From Hymenobacter sublimis (GTDB taxonomy: Bacteria > Bacteroidota > Bacteroidia > Cytophagales > Hymenobacteraceae), in contig NZ_CP095848.1 in the NCBI RefSeq assembly GCF_023101345.1, positions 3,188,001-3,252,000 on the forward strand: 64,000 bases of DNA, in the 5' to 3' direction. The number at the start of each line of letters is the position of its first letter. Within the stretch, counting starts at the first letter, position 1. Shown here piece after piece: positions 52,362-61,524 of the stretch. A model generated the notes under the pieces. That model ran no database searches and was not told the DNA's origin. It worked only from the letters and a program-made list of their open reading frames with translations. Both the position numbers and the translations under genes were made by a program.

Positions 52362-52937
52362 TTACGCCTGGGGCGCGGAGTTCAGGTACTCATCAGTGAA
52401 GTGGGCTTTGTGCGGGGGCTGGGCGAACTTAGCAGCATTGTAGGCCTCCGATGTGCCCCGCGGAATAGAGAGAGACTGCCAAGCCGCGCCCCGCACCATT
52501 TTGCCGATAAACACGATTTGCCCAATGTGGTAGGGGTAGTGAGCCAGCTGCCGGTTAATAGCCTCCGTGAGGCTGTGCGCCTGGTTGCGGATGTACACGG
52601 GTTGGTCCCAGGTGGCGGGCGTCAGCGAATCCAGGGCGGCGTACAGGCATTGCCAGCCCTCCTGCCACTTAGCCAGCAGCTCAGCCCGGCTCTTTAGGTC
52701 ATTGTCGAACTCGGCCTCCCGCTGCCGCCACTCCTTTTCGCCATCGGTGGTGAGGAAATCCGTCCAGCGCGACACCATGTTGCCCCACAGGTGCTTCACA
52801 ATGGTGGCAATGCTGTTGCTTTCCGGGTTCACCTGCCAGAACAGCGCCTCGTCGGGCAGCTGGGCGAAAGTCTGCTCCCCGAGCAGCTGGTAGTAAGCAA
52901 ACTGTTTCCGGACGCTGGTCAGGTAATCGGCAGTCAT
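52362..52937 (-). CDS. DinB-superfamily protein (DUF1572)
   Basis: A 191-residue four-helix-bundle protein of the DinB/YfiT superfamily. The DUF1572 signature is visible as VKHLWGNMVSRWTDFLT and EKEWRQREAEFD, and the metal-binding His set as HLW, HYPYHIGQI. DinB-like proteins include bacillithiol or mycothiol transferases; substrate unknown. ATG 52937 is preferred over 52955. Confidence 0.88.
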   Translation of the reverse strand: MTADYLTSVRKQFAYYQLLGEQTFAQLPDEALFWQVNPESNSIATIVKHLWGNMVSRWTDFLTTDGEKEWRQREAEFDNDLKSRAELLAKWQEGWQCLYAALDSLTPATWDQPVYIRNQAHSLTEAINRQLAHYPYHIGQIVFIGKMVRGAAWQSLSIPRGTSEAYNAAKFAQPPHKAHFTDEYLNSAPQA

Positions 52938-53005
52938 GGCGCGGGTGGTGAGCAAGCTAAGGCGCCGGAATATAGCAGCTTCCTGTTACTTACGGGGCTC
53001 CTTCC

Positions 53006-53473
53006 CTACCCCAGCAGCCCGGCCAAGCCTTTCACGTTCAGGCGGGCAAACTTGCGCACCCGCTCGAACCGGGCAACCGTGGCCGTCAGCTCCTCATCTT
53101 CGGGCTGCCGGGTCGGAACATGGGTGTGGAGCAGCTCAAAAGCGGCGGCAGCAATATCCATGTAGCCCAGCAGCAGCAGGTACAGCTGCTTTTTCTCGTC
53201 CTCGGTATAGGCTTTGGTCCGGATGGCTTTTACTAGCGTGTCGAGCTGGGCGGTTTCGTCGGTGTATAGGTCGCGCAGGGTTAAGCGCGCGGCGTGGTAG
53301 GTAGCCAGCTGCTCCTCACTGGCGGCCGCTGGGGAAAATGGAAACGAGTTCGTAAAAGAAGTAGCAGCTAGAAAGCCTTTTTCTGCGCCGTACACGGCAG
53401 TTAGGTGCTTTTGCAGGCTAACCCAGAGGCCCGTGCGGGCTTTGTCGAAAGCAGAAGGAGTCGGTTCAGTCAC
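53006..53473 (-). CDS. hypothetical helical protein
   Basis: A 155-residue helix-rich protein starting at GTG 53473 (TEPTPSAFDKARTGLWVS). Long helices carry leucine-rich stretches (KKQLYLLLLGYMDIAAAAFEL). I do not recognise the family. The frame upstream to 53578 is not convincing. It is separated from the 59-residue gene by about 290 bases of which part encodes other genes. Confidence 0.6.
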   Translation of the reverse strand: MTEPTPSAFDKARTGLWVSLQKHLTAVYGAEKGFLAATSFTNSFPFSPAAASEEQLATYHAARLTLRDLYTDETAQLDTLVKAIRTKAYTEDEKKQLYLLLLGYMDIAAAAFELLHTHVPTRQPEDEELTATVARFERVRKFARLNVKGLAGLLG

Positions 53474-53586
53474 GCGGGGCAGGAGGTCAGAATGAGGGGG
53501 CAAAGGTACGGGGCCTGCCGGATCTGAAACGAGAACGGCCCGCCACTTATATAAAGCTGGCGGGCCGTTGTAGGTCAAAATATGCG

Positions 53587-53769
53587 CTAGGCGGCAACCT
53601 GCGTAGCAGGTGGCACTACATCCGGCGCCACTTCTACCACTTGTGCATTGCGCACAATCACCACGGGGGTCTGCTTGTAGCGTTTGAAAGCCAGCATATT
53701 TTCGTAAGCTGCTTCTAGTGCGGTCTGAAGTTGCTCGTCAGTATAAGATGTTGTGCTTGGCTTGTTCAT
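53587..53769 (-). CDS. 60-residue protein coupled to the zeta-like kinase
   Basis: A short protein starting at ATG 53769 (MNKPSTTSYTDEQLQTALEA) whose start overlaps the kinase stop (ATGA), so the two are translationally coupled. It ends with a beta-rich TPVVIVRNAQVVEVAP. Size and coupling suggest an antitoxin-like or accessory partner, but the sequence gives no direct proof. Confidence 0.6.
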   Translation of the reverse strand: MNKPSTTSYTDEQLQTALEAAYENMLAFKRYKQTPVVIVRNAQVVEVAPDVVPPATQVAA

Positions 53770-54335
53770 AAATAGTCGCTGCTTACAGATTGCCAAATTA
53801 CTGATTCCTCTACAGCTGTAGAGTTGGTTGTGCCTTGCGCTATACGACGAGGTTTGCCAGCCGAGTTGTCAATAAAAAACCACTTATCAACGGCTGGTCT
53901 GTAGATGGAGAAGAAGTACCGTAACCCCAACTCATACCGCCGCCGAATAATATCTTCTGGGATGTTGTGGCCGCCTTCTTGCACCCGAATCCGGACCCGC
54001 TGCACGGCCGCTCCCGGCGTACTAAGCCAGAAAAAGAACAGATGTACGGTGTAGCCTTGCGCTTGGGCCTTTTTGATAAATGATAGGTAGTGCCGCGTAG
54101 CCAGCGTGGTTTCCAGCGCAAAAGTCTCGCTCGACGCTAAGAGTTCTTCCAACCGCATGAGCATCAGCCGCCCGGCTTGTACACTCACTGTTTCAGGCTG
54201 AAACGGAGAGAGGCCCCGAGCAATTTCATCCGCATTCACAAACTCCCGGCACCCTAGCAAATTTGGCAACAGGGTGTAGGCAGCGGTGGTTTTGCCCGCG
54301 CCGTTGCAGCCAGCTAGGAGGTAGAGGGTTTTCAT
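53766..54335 (-). CDS. zeta-toxin-like P-loop kinase
   Basis: A 189-residue P-loop kinase of the zeta/PezT-like group, which phosphorylates UDP-N-acetylglucosamine in known cases. Walker A is GCNGAGKTT at residues 9-17, the substrate loop is NADEIARGLSPF near 35, and Arg-rich motifs (VRIRVQEGGHNIPEDIIRRR) near 115-135 fit the catalytic lid. No epsilon-type antitoxin is adjacent by homology; a 60-residue coupled protein follows. Many chromosomal Bacteroidota members may be housekeeping kinases rather than toxins. Confidence 0.85.
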   Translation of the reverse strand: MKTLYLLAGCNGAGKTTAAYTLLPNLLGCREFVNADEIARGLSPFQPETVSVQAGRLMLMRLEELLASSETFALETTLATRHYLSFIKKAQAQGYTVHLFFFWLSTPGAAVQRVRIRVQEGGHNIPEDIIRRRYELGLRYFFSIYRPAVDKWFFIDNSAGKPRRIAQGTTNSTAVEESVIWQSVSSDYL

Positions 54336-54343
54336 AATTGCTA

Positions 54344-54853
54344 CTAATAGGACTTCAACATATCGTCAGGGCTTTGCACGATTCTGCCGTTGGGGAATGC
54401 TTCTAAGAATTGACGCCCCAAGCTCTCATCCCGGAACTTCACCAGTGTAAAAGAGCTATCAAAGGCTACTATTTCGATTTCAGAAGCCACTAACTGAAAG
54501 CCCTCTGGCTCAGTCCATAGCTCTCGGTTGCCGTCAGCATAAGGAACTTCATTAGGTGCCAAATCTGAAACTTTGCCTGAAATGCCACAGAAAACGCCCC
54601 ACACTACCTGTATGCCTTTATCAACAAACGTGTCGTATAGCATCTTGCCAGACACGACAGTATAAGAATAGTAGTACTCCATCTGCTTTTCCCAGTCGAT
54701 AACCGCTGGCACAACCCCCTGAAGATGCAAGCATTGCAGATTGGAAATAACCCAACTCAACTCCTCAACCTGTTGGCGAATTGAGGGCAATAATCTACCC
54801 AAGTCCGTTTGCCACCGAAATTGAAGTGGATCTTCCAGCAGAATGGTCATCAC
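54344..54853 (-). CDS. hypothetical protein between carboxylase and kinase genes
   Basis: A 169-residue soluble protein, unknown. Start GTG 54853 or ATG 54850; the latter overlaps the carboxylase stop as TGATG. It has AT-richer composition than its neighbours and a beta/alpha pattern (MEYYYSYTVVSGKMLYD, FQLVASEIEIVAFDSSF). It ends 8 bases before the kinase start, so it sits inside a coupled four-gene run. Confidence 0.65.
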   Translation of the reverse strand: MMTILLEDPLQFRWQTDLGRLLPSIRQQVEELSWVISNLQCLHLQGVVPAVIDWEKQMEYYYSYTVVSGKMLYDTFVDKGIQVVWGVFCGISGKVSDLAPNEVPYADGNRELWTEPEGFQLVASEIEIVAFDSSFTLVKFRDESLGRQFLEAFPNGRIVQSPDDMLKSY

Positions 54854-56478
54854 ACCTGAATGACGCCCACGTTGTATGCCTTTTCAATGGGCGCGTGGTT
54901 GGCCATGCTGATGCCTTGGGAAATGACTTTGCGGGTTTCCAATGGGTCGATGATGGCGTCGACCCAGAGGCGGGCGGCGGCGTAGTAGGGCGAGAGCTGC
55001 TCGTCGTAGCGGGCTTTGATTTTATCGAACATCTCCTTCTTGGCCTCGTCAGTAAGCTTGTCGCCTTTGGCTTCGGCAGCGGCTACCTGAATCTGCAGGA
55101 GGGTGTTAGCGGCGGCGGCCCCGCTCATGACGGCCAACTGAGCGGTGGGCCAGGCCACAATCAGGCGGGGGTCGTAGGCTTTGCCGCACATGGCGTAGTT
55201 GCCGGCCCCGTAGGAGTTGCCTACAATCACGGAGAACTTGGGCACCACGGAGTTAGCCATGGCATTTACCATCTTGGCTCCATCCTTAATAATGCCGCCG
55301 TGCTCCGACTGGCTACCCACCATAAAGCCCGACACATCATGCAGGAACACCAACGGGATGCGCTTCTGGTTGCAATTCATGATGAAGCGCGCGGCTTTGT
55401 CGGCGGAGTCGGAATAGATAACGCCACCCATCTGCATGGCGCCTTTCTTGGTCTTCACGATTTTGCGCTGGTTGGCCACGATGCCCACAGCCCAGCCATC
55501 AATGCGGGCCAGCCCGCAAATCAGCGTCTGGCCGTAGAGGTCCTTGTAGGGCTCAAACTCCGAGTCATCCACGAGGCGACGGATGATGTCCATCATGTCG
55601 TAGGGCTTGGCGCGGTCGGCGGGCAGCAAACCCAGGATTTCGCGGGGGTCTTCTTTGGGTAGGGCGGGCGCTTTGCGCGAGAAGCCCGCCGTAGCCTGGC
55701 CGCCAAGCTTATCGAAGATGTTGCGAATGTGCTCCAGGCACTCCTCATCGGTCTGGAACTTGTAGTCCGTAACGCCCGAAATTTCGGAGTGGGTAGTAGC
55801 GCCACCCAGCGTTTCGTTGTCAATACTCTCGCCAATGGCTGACTTCACGAGGTAGGACCCAGCCAGGAACACCGAGCCGGTACCGTCTACAATCATGACC
55901 TCATCACTCATAATAGGCAGGTAGGCTCCGCCGGCCACGCAAGGACCCATAATGGCGGCCAACTGCACAATGCCCATGGAGCTCATCACGGCGTTGTTGC
56001 GGAAGATGCGGCCGAAGTGCTCCTTATCGGGGAAGATTTCGTCCTGCATGGGCAGGTACACGCCCGCCGAGTCAACGAGGTAAATGATGGGCAGCTTGTT
56101 TTCGATGCTGATTTCCTGGGCCCGCAGGTTTTTCTTAGCCGTAATCGGAAACCAAGCGCCGGCCTTCACGGTGGCGTCGTTGGCCACTACCACACACTGA
56201 CGGCCTTGTACCCAGCCGATAACCACTACTACTCCGCCGCCGGGGCAGCCACCTTCTTCCTGGTACATGCCCTCCCCGGCAAATGCCCCAATTTCGACCG
56301 TTTCCGAATCTTTGTCCAGGAGGTAGCTGATTCGCTCCCGGGCCGTGAGCTTGCCCTTGGATTTATGGGCGGCAATGCGCTTCTCACCGCCCCCGAGGGC
56401 CACGCGCTGCAGGCGCTGCTGCAATTGAAACGTAAGCTGCTTACTACTGTCTTCGTTCTTGTTGAATTCGAGGTTCAT
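54850..56478 (-). CDS. acyl-CoA carboxylase carboxyltransferase, beta subunit
   Basis: A 542-residue biotin-dependent carboxyltransferase of the propionyl-/methylcrotonyl-CoA carboxylase type. The N-terminal crotonase-like domain carries KLTARERISYLLDKDSE and GPCVAGGAYLPIMSDE. The C-terminal domain carries FLHDVSGFMVGSQSEHGGII, SYGAGNYAMCGKAYDPR and PTAQLAVMSG. The substrate cannot be fixed; methylcrotonyl-CoA carboxylase is the closest match by eye and propionyl-CoA the main alternative. No biotin-carboxylase (alpha) subunit lies next to it. Confidence 0.92.
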   Translation of the reverse strand: MNLEFNKNEDSSKQLTFQLQQRLQRVALGGGEKRIAAHKSKGKLTARERISYLLDKDSETVEIGAFAGEGMYQEEGGCPGGGVVVVIGWVQGRQCVVVANDATVKAGAWFPITAKKNLRAQEISIENKLPIIYLVDSAGVYLPMQDEIFPDKEHFGRIFRNNAVMSSMGIVQLAAIMGPCVAGGAYLPIMSDEVMIVDGTGSVFLAGSYLVKSAIGESIDNETLGGATTHSEISGVTDYKFQTDEECLEHIRNIFDKLGGQATAGFSRKAPALPKEDPREILGLLPADRAKPYDMMDIIRRLVDDSEFEPYKDLYGQTLICGLARIDGWAVGIVANQRKIVKTKKGAMQMGGVIYSDSADKAARFIMNCNQKRIPLVFLHDVSGFMVGSQSEHGGIIKDGAKMVNAMANSVVPKFSVIVGNSYGAGNYAMCGKAYDPRLIVAWPTAQLAVMSGAAAANTLLQIQVAAAEAKGDKLTDEAKKEMFDKIKARYDEQLSPYYAAARLWVDAIIDPLETRKVISQGISMANHAPIEKAYNVGVIQV

Positions 56479-56510
56479 GGGTGGGAATGGGTGGGGTAGC
56501 GGTTCATCCT

Positions 56511-56592
56511 GTCATCCTGAGTTCTGCCAAGGGCCTAGCGCCGGGTGCACAAGTGGCTCCAGCGGGTAGGCCGCTTGCCTGGGCTCAGGATA
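56511..56592. repeat. diverged palindromic GTCATCCTGAG repeat
   Basis: GTCATCCTGAG at 56511 is paired with GGCTCAGGAT around 56582-56591, and the inner parts (GCCAAGGGCCTA, then TAGGCCGCTTGC) are partly complementary. It resembles the ends of the copies at 30024 and 31445 and lies upstream of the carboxylase gene. Confidence 0.55.
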
Positions 56593-56621
56593 ATAGACGA
56601 TTACTGGTGGGTGGAGGCAAC

Positions 56622-56650
56622 AAAAAAATCCGCCCCTCGCGGGGCGGATT
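56622..56650 (-). terminator. terminator of the mlaD-like gene
   Basis: A perfect 10-bp stem (AATCCGCCCC/GGGGCGGATT), loop TCGC, and a run of seven T on the minus strand lie just past the stop at 56685. Confidence 0.9.
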
Positions 56651-56684
56651 CAAAGGTAAGAGGATTGCCGTTTGTGGCAGGCAC

Positions 56685-57689
56685 CTATTTAACGGTCGTT
56701 TTAGATTCGGTTTCGGTGACGGTGCCGTTGGGCTTCACGGTGGTGGTTTCAACCTCCTTTTTGGTTTTATCCTTCCCCCCACCGAACACCGAGAAGTGCA
56801 CGTAGCGCTTGGGGTTGGCTTGCAAGTCCTTAATCAAGTTATTGGAGCTGGCGGCCGTGGCATTGAGGTTGTTGTAGAGCAGCGTATCGCTGATCAGCTT
56901 GCCAAGGGAGCCCTTCTGGTCGGTGAGGGAACGGTTCAGGGTAGTCATCGTGCCCTGGGCCTCCGTCATGGTGGCGTTGAGCTTGCGCATGGCCGGCCCC
57001 ACTGGCGCGTTCTTCAGCGAATCGCTGAGGGTAGAGAAGTTGGCCGCAATCCGGTCGAACTTGGCGCTGGTCTTATTCAGCTCCCCGGTCAGGCGGGCCA
57101 TGTTGGTGGTAATCTGGTTGATGTTGCGCTGGTTCATCAGCAGCAGATTTTTCAGGGCCTCAGTGCTACCCTGGGCGTTCTGCAGGGTCGCCTGCAGGCT
57201 CACCTTAGCATCCTTGTTCAGAAAGCCGTTCACCTTAATCAGGGTCGAATCGACGGTGCCCAGCACGGGTAGGGCCTTGGCCTGAAAGGCGTCGGTGATG
57301 CTGGCCACGGTGTAGGACTTTAGCTCCTCGCCGCCGTCATAGACCTTGCTGTTCTTGCCCAGAAAAAGCGTGATGGTTTTTGAGCCCAGCAACGAGCCGC
57401 TCAGGCTGGCTACGGTGGAGTCGCCGACCGTGACGCCCTTCTGCAGTTCCACGGCCACTTTCACCCGGTTGCCTTCTTCCGGCACCAGAGTCATTTCCTT
57501 GACTTGGCCCACCTTAATGCCGTTCAGAATGACGGGGTTGCCTACGTTCAGGCCGTCCACGTTGTCATACTTGGCGTAGAAGGTACGGTCCGTCGACAGG
57601 ATATTGCTGCCCTTTAAAAAGTTGAAGCCCACAACTAGCAAGGCGACAGCAACGATGCCCAACAGGGCTACTTTTATTTCTTTCGACAC
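56685..57689 (-). CDS. MlaD/MCE-domain lipid-transport protein
   Basis: A 334-residue protein with an N-terminal membrane anchor (VALLGIVAVALLVVGFNFL) and an MCE domain (YAKYDNVDGLNVGNPVILNG, IKVGQVKEMTL, LLGSKTITLFLG). A long coiled-coil C-terminus follows. MCE proteins shuttle lipids across the periplasm. It is 64 bases downstream of the amidase gene on the same strand. In Bacteroidota this gene is often next to lptD and an amidase, as here. Confidence 0.9.
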   Translation of the reverse strand: MSKEIKVALLGIVAVALLVVGFNFLKGSNILSTDRTFYAKYDNVDGLNVGNPVILNGIKVGQVKEMTLVPEEGNRVKVAVELQKGVTVGDSTVASLSGSLLGSKTITLFLGKNSKVYDGGEELKSYTVASITDAFQAKALPVLGTVDSTLIKVNGFLNKDAKVSLQATLQNAQGSTEALKNLLLMNQRNINQITTNMARLTGELNKTSAKFDRIAANFSTLSDSLKNAPVGPAMRKLNATMTEAQGTMTTLNRSLTDQKGSLGKLISDTLLYNNLNATAASSNNLIKDLQANPKRYVHFSVFGGGKDKTKKEVETTTVKPNGTVTETESKTTVK

Positions 57690-57753
57690 GGGGTCAGCAG
57701 TTGGTTAAAGGGAGTCGGAAGCAAATTATCCGGTTACACAGGCTCCGGACAGG

Positions 57754-58569
57754 TTATTCCCCGGTGTTAGCTTCCAGCTCATTTTTGTAGTCGCGGAAGG
57801 CGCGGTAAATACCCGAGGCCATATACGACTGATTGGTCTTATCGTTCAAGTACAATTCTTCTTGGCGGTTAGTTAGGAAGCCGGACTCAATCAGCACGGC
57901 AGGCATGGTGGATTTCCACAGCACCAGGAAGCCCGCTTGCTTTACCCCGCGGGAGGGCCGGTTCACGGTGGTGCGGAACTGCCGGTCAACCTTCTGGGCA
58001 AACCGGATGCTGTTCACCATGTGGGCGCTCTGGTAGAGGGAAAACAGGATGTGGCTCTGGGGTGAGGTAGGGTCGAAGCCGTTGTAGCGCTCCTGGTAGT
58101 TTTCTTCCTGCAGAATTACCGCATTTTCGCGCTTGGCCACCGAGAGGTTGGCGTCGGTTTTGTGCGGCCCCATGGTCCAGACTTCCGTGCCGTTGGCCGC
58201 CGGGGCGCTAGCATTGCAGTGGACGGAAATAAAAAGGTCGGCGTTGTTTTTATTGGCGATGCCGGCGCGGTCGGCTAGCTCCACAAATACGTCCGTCTTG
58301 CGGGTGTAGACCACCTTCACGTCGGGCATGTTTTCCTCGATCTGCCGTCCCAGAGCCAGAATAATTTTCAGGGCTACATCTGCTTCCCGGGCCTTCACGC
58401 CGGCGCAGCCCCGGTCTTTGCCGCCGTGGCCGGCATCGAGCACAACGGTGCGCAGCCGATACCGATACGGGGGCTGCCCGCTCCCGGCCGGAGCCTGCGG
58501 GGGGGAAGAAGAAGTAGGGCCGGCGAGAAATAACAGGGCCACCGTGCCCAGAGCGACAATATTCCGCAC
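57754..58569 (-). CDS. N-acetylmuramoyl-L-alanine amidase (Amidase_3)
   Basis: An exported zinc amidase that cleaves the lactyl-amide bond of peptidoglycan. The signal is NIVALGTVALLFLAG. Zinc ligands are in LDAGHGG, AREADVAL (Glu) and SVHCNA (His); the catalytic Glu is in ESGFLTN. GTG 58569 is a good signal-peptide start (271 residues); another GTG at 58617 would add 16 residues. It is divergent from lptD with overlapping upstream regions. Confidence 0.92.
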   Translation of the reverse strand: MRNIVALGTVALLFLAGPTSSSPPQAPAGSGQPPYRYRLRTVVLDAGHGGKDRGCAGVKAREADVALKIILALGRQIEENMPDVKVVYTRKTDVFVELADRAGIANKNNADLFISVHCNASAPAANGTEVWTMGPHKTDANLSVAKRENAVILQEENYQERYNGFDPTSPQSHILFSLYQSAHMVNSIRFAQKVDRQFRTTVNRPSRGVKQAGFLVLWKSTMPAVLIESGFLTNRQEELYLNDKTNQSYMASGIYRAFRDYKNELEANTGE

Positions 58570-58598
58570 GGAGTTCGTTAGTTGGGGCAGCGACCAGC

Positions 58599-58606
58599 TA
58601 CCTTTG
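58599..58606 (+). promoter_or_regulatory. -7 element of the lptD promoter
   Basis: TACCTTTG is a perfect TAnnTTTG match; TTCG at 58574-58577 lies 21 bases upstream as a weak -33. It precedes the GTG starts of lptD. Confidence 0.5.
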
Positions 58607-58650
58607 CAAACCGCCACAAAATAAACGATAAAAACTACGTGGCCCCACTC

Positions 58651-61524
58651 GTGCCTGTGTACAATTCTATAGAGAGTGCACTTTCGCCGCTATTGCGGCT
58701 GCCGCTGCTATTTACGCTACTGTTCAGCCTAGGCCTACTACGCCCGGGGCAGGCTCAGCAGCGCCCCCGCACGAGCAGCGTGCTGGAGGACGTACGGCCG
58801 GCGCCCCAGATTCTGAACGCCCCCAAACCTGGCGCCCCCGTGCGCACCGACACGACTCGGCTGGTGAGCGGCACGCCTGATTCGCTGAACGTAGCTGCGG
58901 GCGGCCGCAAGGGAGCCGTGGAAACTACCGTCAAGTACAAGGCCCAGGACTCCATTCGGTTTGAGGTGCAAAACAAGCGCGCCATTCTCTACGACAAGGC
59001 CGACGTGGACTACGGCGACATGAACCTGAAGGCCGCCCTGATTACGGTAGACTACAGCCGCAACTTGGTAACGGCGGAGGGCCGGGCCGATTCCACGGGC
59101 AAGGTGCGCGACCGGCCCTTATTTAAGCAGGGTTCCCAGAACTACCAGGCTGGCCGTATCGACTACAACCTCAAAAGCAAGCGCGGCCGCATCACGGATG
59201 TGGTAACCCAGCAGGGCGAAGGCTTTGTGCATGCCGAAACCATTAAAAAGAACGACCGGAACGAGCTGTTCGGGGTGCGTGGGCGCTACACTACCTGCAA
59301 CCTCGAAAACCCGCACTTTTTCATCAATGCTTCCAAAATGAAGGTGATTCCCGGCGAGAAAGTCGTGACGGGGCCTTTCAACCTAGTTATCGGGGATATT
59401 CCTACCCCCTTGGGCTTTCTGTTCGGGTACTTTCCTACCCCCAAAAGCAACAAGCGGGCTTCGGGCTTCATCATTCCCACATTCGGGCAGGCTGCCGACC
59501 GGGGCTTCTTCCTGCGCAATGGCGGCTACTATTGGGCGGCCAACGAACACATTGGGGTGCGCCTAACCGGCGACCTTTACTCCGGCAACGGCGACCGGCT
59601 TGGGGGCTGGCGCGGCACGGCCGAGGTGCAGTACATCACGCGCTACCGCTACAACGGACTGTTCAATTTCAATTACAGCTCCCAGCCTACCGAGCGCCTG
59701 TTGGGTACTACCGATGCTAATACCAACCCGAATTATAACATTCCGCGCTCCTCGCGCAACTTCGCGCTGGCCTGGAACCATACCCCGGTAGCACGTCCGG
59801 GCGGTGGTCGGTTCTCGGCCAACGTGAACATCAGCAGCAACAACTATTACCGGCAGAACTCTTACAACCAGCGCCTCTACCTCACGCCGGCCTTCCAGTC
59901 TAACATCACGTATTCCAAGCAGCTGCGCAACCTACCCATCAACTACAACGTCAACCTCGGCCAAAACCAGAACACCCAGTCGGGCACCATGGACTTTACC
60001 TTACCCGACGTGACCGTGGGCTTGGCCCGGCAGTACGTGTATGAGCTCCTGGGTCTGGAGTCGCGGGGCCGGATCTTTGAGCAGCTGGCTTTTTCTTATG
60101 ACCTGCGTTACCAGAATCAGCTATCCAACGCCCTGCCGGCCCGCGTAATTAATAGCGGCGCCATTCCCCTGATTGGCGGCTCCACTCAAGTTTCCACGCT
60201 ACCGGTTCGCTTCAGCAACCTCGATAAGCTGCTGCGCAACTCCCAAACCGGCATGCAGCACAACTTCAGTATTACCTTGGGTAGCTACACCCTGCTGAAG
60301 CATTTCAATCTGAACCCAACGGTTACTTACGGCGAAAACTGGTACTTCAAGAAACTCAACTACGAGTACATTCCCGAAGCCCGCGCGGTGCAGATTGATA
60401 CCCTACGGCAGTTCAACCGCCTTTATAGCTACACGTTCGGCGCCAACCTGGGCACATCTTTCTACGGTACCTTCGTACGCAAAGGCACGCACAAAATCCA
60501 GGCGCTGCGGCATAAAGTGACCCCAAACCTCACCTTTAACTATTCCCCGGCCCCCAGTCGGGACAATCCTGCTTTCCAGGGCGTGCGGCTGGACGGTCTG
60601 CGGGACCCCTTGACCGGGCTACTATACTCCGAAGGTCAGGTGTACAGAGACAACCGGGGCTTTTTGCTCCCGCGCTACAGCAACTCGGTGTACGACCCAC
60701 CTACAACCACCGAGGTGCGCCGCTTAAGCTTTTTCCTACAGAACTCAGTGGAAATGAAAGTGCGCAACTCTGAGGATACGACGGGTACTACCCCATTCAA
60801 AAAGGTAAGCCTCATTGATGGCCTTGATTTTAACATAGGCTATGATTTCGTCAAAGAATCGTTCCAACTGGACCCGTTGAACGTCACGTTCCATACGCAG
60901 GTAGCACGTAAGCTGGGCGTAACCATTAACGGTAACTTCGATTTCTATCAGCGGGATTCCTTGAGCCGCCCAATCGACAAATTCTTGTGGCAGCAGAAGA
61001 GCTTCCGGCTAGCGCGCTTGGCTACTGCCAACGCCTCCCTGAGCTACCAGTTCAACCCGGCTCAGGGCAACCGCAAGTCCACAATTCGCCGCGACGTAGC
61101 CCCCGTGAACGATCCGTCGTTGGGCTCCCCTACCCGCATTGACCCGTACGAGGATTACGTGGACTTTTCGATTCCGTGGGATTTGAACACCTCCTTCACC
61201 TTGTCGTACGCCGATCAGGGGCCACTCCCCGCGCGCGACAACCGCATCCGGCGCAGCGCCTACACGGCGGCCTCACTGAACCTAAATGGCTCAGTAAAGC
61301 TCACCGAAACCCTGCGCTTCGGCTTCAGCACCAACTACGACTTCGTTAATAAGACGCCAGCCTTTACCAACCTGGACATTACCAAGGACCTGCACTGCTG
61401 GCAGATTACCGGCAACTGGCGGCCGTTTGGACCCACACGCGGCTATTTTGTAACCATTGCCGCCAAGTCTTCCCTGCTTCAGGATCTGAAACTGAGCCGC
61501 AACAAAACCTTCCTGAACTACTAG
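58651..61524 (+). CDS. lptD: LptD-like LPS-assembly outer-membrane protein
   Basis: A protein of about 957 residues. The signal region is LLRLPLLFTLLFSLGLLRPG. An N-terminal OstA-like beta-jellyroll follows (SIRFEVQNKRAILYDKADVD, NLVTAEGRADSTGK), then a large barrel rich in aromatic residues (GDIPTPLGFLFGYFPTPKS). This is the Bacteroidota form of LptD, which inserts lipopolysaccharide in the outer leaflet. The start is uncertain: GTG 58651 or 58639, or TTG 58582. The C-terminus ends KTFLNY. Confidence 0.88.
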   Translation: MPVYNSIESALSPLLRLPLLFTLLFSLGLLRPGQAQQRPRTSSVLEDVRPAPQILNAPKPGAPVRTDTTRLVSGTPDSLNVAAGGRKGAVETTVKYKAQDSIRFEVQNKRAILYDKADVDYGDMNLKAALITVDYSRNLVTAEGRADSTGKVRDRPLFKQGSQNYQAGRIDYNLKSKRGRITDVVTQQGEGFVHAETIKKNDRNELFGVRGRYTTCNLENPHFFINASKMKVIPGEKVVTGPFNLVIGDIPTPLGFLFGYFPTPKSNKRASGFIIPTFGQAADRGFFLRNGGYYWAANEHIGVRLTGDLYSGNGDRLGGWRGTAEVQYITRYRYNGLFNFNYSSQPTERLLGTTDANTNPNYNIPRSSRNFALAWNHTPVARPGGGRFSANVNISSNNYYRQNSYNQRLYLTPAFQSNITYSKQLRNLPINYNVNLGQNQNTQSGTMDFTLPDVTVGLARQYVYELLGLESRGRIFEQLAFSYDLRYQNQLSNALPARVINSGAIPLIGGSTQVSTLPVRFSNLDKLLRNSQTGMQHNFSITLGSYTLLKHFNLNPTVTYGENWYFKKLNYEYIPEARAVQIDTLRQFNRLYSYTFGANLGTSFYGTFVRKGTHKIQALRHKVTPNLTFNYSPAPSRDNPAFQGVRLDGLRDPLTGLLYSEGQVYRDNRGFLLPRYSNSVYDPPTTTEVRRLSFFLQNSVEMKVRNSEDTTGTTPFKKVSLIDGLDFNIGYDFVKESFQLDPLNVTFHTQVARKLGVTINGNFDFYQRDSLSRPIDKFLWQQKSFRLARLATANASLSYQFNPAQGNRKSTIRRDVAPVNDPSLGSPTRIDPYEDYVDFSIPWDLNTSFTLSYADQGPLPARDNRIRRSAYTAASLNLNGSVKLTETLRFGFSTNYDFVNKTPAFTNLDITKDLHCWQITGNWRPFGPTRGYFVTIAAKSSLLQDLKLSRNKTFLNY

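Noticed and set aside
53766..54335. Calling the kinase a confirmed toxin-antitoxin system
   Set aside because: The P-loop kinase family includes many non-toxic chromosomal members and no known antitoxin is identified.
54781..55662. A 293-codon plus-strand frame opposite the carboxylase gene
   Set aside because: The minus strand encodes a clear carboxyltransferase; this frame has no motif.
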